DNA of 64,000 bases from Paeniglutamicibacter gangotriensis Lz1y (lineage in GTDB: Bacteria; Actinomycetota; Actinomycetes; Actinomycetales; Micrococcaceae): NCBI RefSeq assembly GCF_000348945.1, contig NZ_AOCK01000004.1:248001-312000 (forward strand). Reading direction: 5' to 3'. Shown piece after piece: positions 60,913-64,000 of the stretch (position 1 is its first letter; each line of letters opens with the position of its first letter). Under the pieces are notes generated by a model. That model was given only the letters and a program-made list of their open reading frames with translations, ran no database searches and was not told the DNA's origin. The position numbers and the translations under genes were made by a program.

Positions 60913-62106
60913 TTAGGAGTCCTTGCTCAGCAGCAGTGCGTCGCCTTGTCCGCCGCCTCCACACAGGCTGACTGCTGTCTTGCCGGAACCGCGTCGATTG
61001 AGCTCGAGTGCGGCAGTCAGTGCCAGACGTGCGCCCGAAGCACCGATCGGGTGTCCCAGAGCGATCGCCCCACCATGGATATTCGTCTGTTCCAAGGGGT
61101 AGTTCAGGTCCTTGAGCGATTGGCAGGCTACGGCGCCGAAGGCCTCGTTGATTTCAATGAAGTCAAGGTCCCCGGTGCTCCACCCCTGGGTTTTTAGCGC
61201 AGCCAGAATTGAATTGGACGGCTGGGAGTGCAGAGAGTTGTCCGGTCCGGCGACCTGGCCGGCGGCGCCGATGGTCGCCAGGATCTTCAGGCCGTGCGCT
61301 TGGGCGTAGGCGCGGGAGCTGACGATGACCGCTGCTGCCCCGTCGGAGAGTGGCGAGGAGTTACCGGCGGTGATGGTGCCGTCCGTGGCGAAGGCCGGAC
61401 GCAAGCCGGCGAGTGATTCAAGGGTGGTTGCCGGCCGGATGCCTTCATCGGTATCGATGAGCAGGTCAGCGCCCTTGCGCTGCGCGATGCTGACCGGCAC
61501 GATCTCCTCGGCAAAGACCCCGGAAGCGGCGGCTGCGGCGGCTCGTTGGTGTGATGCCGCGGCCACCTCGTCCTGCTGTGTACGGTTCAGTCGGAGTTCG
61601 GTGTTCTTGGTTTCGGTGCTAACCCCCATGGAATTTCCATCGAAGGCATCGGTGAGACCGTCGTTGGCCACCGAATCGATCGCGGTGATGTTTCCGTACG
61701 TCCAGCCTTGGCGAGATCCCGGCAGTAGATGCGGAGTCTGTGACATGGATTCCTGGCCGCCAGCCACCACTACCTCTGCGTTGCCCACCCGAATGAGGCG
61801 TGCAGCATCGGTGATGGCGGCCAATCCGGAGAGACAGACCTTGTTCAACGTGATGGCATTGACGTTCCAGCCGATACCTGCGGCAATGGAGCTTTGGCGT
61901 GCAGGATTTTGCCCGCAACCCGCTTGGACCACGTGGCCCATGATCACTGCCTGCACGTCCTTGACCGCGACTCCGGAGCGGTCCAGAGCCCCACGGATCG
62001 CCGCAGCGCCGAGCTGTACGGCGCTGAGCGTGGCAAGTTGGCCGTTAAGGCGGCCAAAGGCGGTGCGTGCGCCGGCGAGTATGACTGCGTCACGAGGTGA
62101 GGACAT
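60913..62106 (-). CDS. Thiolase (acetyl-CoA acyltransferase)
   Basis: 397 residues. Catalytic Cys in NKVCLSGLAAITDAA near residue 88, EINEAFGAVACQSL, GGAIALGHPIGASGARL and the second Cys in CGGGGQGDALLL. It condenses or cleaves acetyl-CoA and acyl-CoA. Whether it is degradative or biosynthetic cannot be told. ATG 62106 is used; a seven-codon longer start at 62127 is possible. Confidence 0.94.
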   Translation of the reverse strand: MSSPRDAVILAGARTAFGRLNGQLATLSAVQLGAAAIRGALDRSGVAVKDVQAVIMGHVVQAGCGQNPARQSSIAAGIGWNVNAITLNKVCLSGLAAITDAARLIRVGNAEVVVAGGQESMSQTPHLLPGSRQGWTYGNITAIDSVANDGLTDAFDGNSMGVSTETKNTELRLNRTQQDEVAAASHQRAAAAAASGVFAEEIVPVSIAQRKGADLLIDTDEGIRPATTLESLAGLRPAFATDGTITAGNSSPLSDGAAAVIVSSRAYAQAHGLKILATIGAAGQVAGPDNSLHSQPSNSILAALKTQGWSTGDLDFIEINEAFGAVACQSLKDLNYPLEQTNIHGGAIALGHPIGASGARLALTAALELNRRGSGKTAVSLCGGGGQGDALLLSKDS

Positions 62107-62414
62107 GATTGAAGATCTCGCTTTCAAGGGCTGTTGTGTTTCAACGCTTGCTTCTAGACTATCGCGCTGTGCTGTGCGCCACAGCCGCTATCTCACTAGT
62201 GATGAGGATCTCCCTTATGCCCTTCCTTGGGTGGTCGGGTTGCATGGGGAGTGGTGGACATGGTAAGTCGCATGGTGTAACGTGGAGATTTGCGTCTTCT
62301 CTTTTCATCTCCGGCCTTCATATAGCGGTAGGCCTGCTCAGCGGTGCTGTGATCAGTAAAACTCTTCACGGGGAGACGACGCCGGAAACCTGACGGTCTG
62401 TGGAAGGATCCATC
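62107..62414. other. Divergent region between thiolase and rpoB
   Basis: 308 bp; no gene. TAAGTC and TGTAAC near 62263-62280 and TAGACT near 62154 may be -10 boxes. GGAAGGA at 62402-62408 is the rpoB ribosome-binding site. Confidence 0.5.
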
Positions 62415-64000
62415 TTGGTCGCCTCGAGCACCTCTAACAATCAAACCGCTAGTTCGGCCCGCAGCGCGGAATATGCTGGCCGACTTTCTTTTGCAAAAAT
62501 TCACGAACCACTTGACGTCCCCAATCTCTTGGCGTTGCAGACCGAGAGCTTCGACTGGCTCATCGGCAGCGAGCGCTGGAAGAACCGTCTGGCACACGCC
62601 CAGACCATTGGTGACACCAGTGTAGCCAGTGTCTCTGGCCTGGCCGAGATCTTTGAAGAGATCTCCCCGATTGAAGACTTCCAGGAGACCATGTCCCTGA
62701 GCTTCACCGAGCCGGAATTTGCGGATCCCAAGTACACCATGGCCGAGTGCAAGGACCGCGACGCAACGTACGCGGCTCCGTTGTACGTTAAGGCCGAGTT
62801 CATGAACAACAACACGGGCGAAATCAAGCAACAGACCGTGTTCATGGGCGATTTCCCGCTGATGACCGACAAGGGCACCTTCATCATCAACGGCACCGAG
62901 CGTGTCGTGGTGTCACAGCTCGTTCGTTCTCCCGGCGCCTACTTCGAGCGCACCCCGGACAAGACCAGTGACAAGGACATCTTCACCGCGAAGATCATCC
63001 CGTCGCGTGGTGCCTGGTTCGAACTCGAAATCGACAAGCGCGACCAGGTCGGCGTCCGCCTCGACCGCAAGCGTAAGCAGTCGGTCACGGTCCTGTTGAA
63101 GGCCCTTGGCTGGAGCGAAGGCCGCATCCTCGAGGAGTTCGGACAGTACGACTCGATCCGCGCCACCTTGGAGAAGGACACCACCGATACCCAGGAAGAA
63201 GCACTCCTGGATATCTACCGTAAGCTCCGCCCGGGCGAGCCGCCGACAGTCGATGCCGCACAGGCATTGCTGAACAACCTCTACTTTGAGGCCAAGCGCT
63301 ACGACCTGGCCAAGGTTGGTCGTTACAAGATCAACCGCAAGCTTGGCGTCGATACACCGCTGAACAGCCCCGACGCCTCGGTGCTGAACATCGATGACAT
63401 CGTCGCAATGATCAAGTTCCTGGTCGCGCTGCACGCCGGCGATAAGACCACCCCGGGCATCCGCAACGGCAAGCCCGTCGACTTGACCGTGAGCGTCGAT
63501 GACATCGACCATTTCGGAAACCGTCGCATCCGCGCCGTTGGCGAATTGATCGAGAACCAGATCCGCACGGGCCTGTCCCGTATGGAGCGTGTTGTACGTG
63601 AGCGTATGACCACTCAGGACGTCGAAGCAATCACTCCGCAGACGCTGATCAACATCCGTCCGGTTGTTGCAGCGATCAAGGAGTTCTTCGGAACTTCGCA
63701 GCTCTCGCAGTTCATGGACCAGAACAACCCGCTGGCCGGTCTGACGCACAAGCGTCGTCTTTCCGCGCTGGGCCCGGGCGGTCTGTCCCGTGACCGTGCA
63801 GGCATGGAAGTCCGAGACGTTCACCCGTCCCACTACGGACGTATGTGCCCCATTGAGACCCCTGAAGGACCGAACATTGGTCTGATCGGCTCGTTGGCTA
63901 CCTACGGTCGCATCAACGCCTTCGGCTTCATCGAAACCCCGTACCGCCAGGTCATCAACGGCCAGGTCACCGGTCAGATCGATTACTTGACCGCCGATGA
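62415..64000 (+). CDS. rpoB: RNA polymerase beta subunit (5' part, runs off window)
   Basis: The first 528 residues: [50 protein letters not shown], and the rifampicin cluster [18 protein letters not shown] followed by [16 protein letters not shown] start at 62415 with GGAAGGA 6 nt upstream, as in mycobacteria. It is separated from rplL by a terminator and three genes. Confidence 0.97.
   Translation, partial: MVASSTSNNQTASSARSAEYAGRLSFAKIHEPLDVPNLLALQTESFDWLIGSERWKNRLAHAQTIGDTSVASVSGLAEIFEEISPIEDFQETMSLSFTEPEFADPKYTMAECKDRDATYAAPLYVKAEFMNNNTGEIKQQTVFMGDFPLMTDKGTFIINGTERVVVSQLVRSPGAYFERTPDKTSDKDIFTAKIIPSRGAWFELEIDKRDQVGVRLDRKRKQSVTVLLKALGWSEGRILEEFGQYDSIRATLEKDTTDTQEEALLDIYRKLRPGEPPTVDAAQALLNNLYFEAKRYDLAKVGRYKINRKLGVDTPLNSPDASVLNIDDIVAMIKFLVALHAGDKTTPGIRNGKPVDLTVSVDDIDHFGNRRIRAVGELIENQIRTGLSRMERVVRERMTTQDVEAITPQTLINIRPVVAAIKEFFGTSQLSQFMDQNNPLAGLTHKRRLSALGPGGLSRDRAGMEVRDVHPSHYGRMCPIETPEGPNIGLIGSLATYGRINAFGFIETPYRQVINGQVTGQIDYLTAD

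Noticed and set aside
1-64000. CRISPR arrays, complete insertion sequences, prophage or replication origin
   Set aside because: No spaced direct-repeat arrays, transposase or integrase genes, or DnaA-box clusters were seen; the only repeats are coding tandem repeats and the tRNA-Thr duplication.

Overview
The window looks like chromosomal DNA of a high-GC Gram-positive actinobacterium, most probably Micrococcaceae (Arthrobacter / Paeniglutamicibacter / Glutamicibacter type). Supporting marks are mycothiol synthase, a GlnR-type orphan regulator, a ppk-mutT1 pair, PspC-linked signalling genes, many GTG/TTG starts, and the tRNA-Trp-secE-nusG-rplK-rplA-rplJ-rplL-rpoB region. The species call is inference; no 16S gene is present. 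No CRISPR array, complete insertion sequence or prophage was seen.

Layout. 1-9.1 kb: RarD-like permease (cut by the left edge), ferredoxin-NADP reductase, DUF368 polyprenyl-phosphate transporter, a Fur-katA pair with a strong palindrome facing an MFS exporter, HtpX protease, YajQ and tRNA-Tyr. 9.2-16.8 kb: an orphan ORF, thioredoxin, AlkA-like glycosylase, the transsulfuration pair CBS-MetB, an amidohydrolase, a membrane protein and a MOSC protein. 16.8-21.4 kb: a DEAD-box helicase behind a structured leader that can pair with its ribosome-binding site; two identical tRNA-Thr(GGT) genes bracketing tRNA-Met and a frameshifted DedA pseudogene; then an intact DedA gene. 21.6-29.4 kb: MinD-like ATPase with a long Ala/Pro/Lys-rich N-terminus, DUF2797 protein, MaoC dehydratase pair, MFS, MurB and a winged-helix protein. 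29.5-36 kb (mostly minus): Asd, thyA-folA plus two small membrane genes, and a GntR/large-membrane-protein/DUF1648 operon. 36-46.4 kb: mutT1-ppk, mshD, glnR, a 38-aa small ORF, FABP/nitrobindin and YgfZ, GNAT, PfkA. 46.5-50.8 kb: a PspC cluster divergent from a PspC-fused histidine kinase and its LuxR-type regulator. 51-62.1 kb: NADP oxidoreductase, aminotransferase, then the transcription/translation region, with a probable 6C small RNA and an L10 attenuator leader between rplA and rplJ. 59.2-64 kb: acyltransferase, YbaK and thiolase lie between rplL and rpoB, which runs off the right edge.

Connecting themes. Both broadly conserved families of undecaprenyl-phosphate translocase (DUF368 and DedA) occur, with a dead second DedA copy. 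About a dozen genes carry a TAnnnT -10-like box 6-7 nt before the start codon with no clear Shine-Dalgarno sequence, indicating frequent leaderless mRNAs. RNA-level control is indicated at three places: the helicase leader, the 6C RNA and the rplJ attenuator. The least characterised protein-level candidates are the MinD-like/DUF2797 pair and the GntR-controlled membrane operon.
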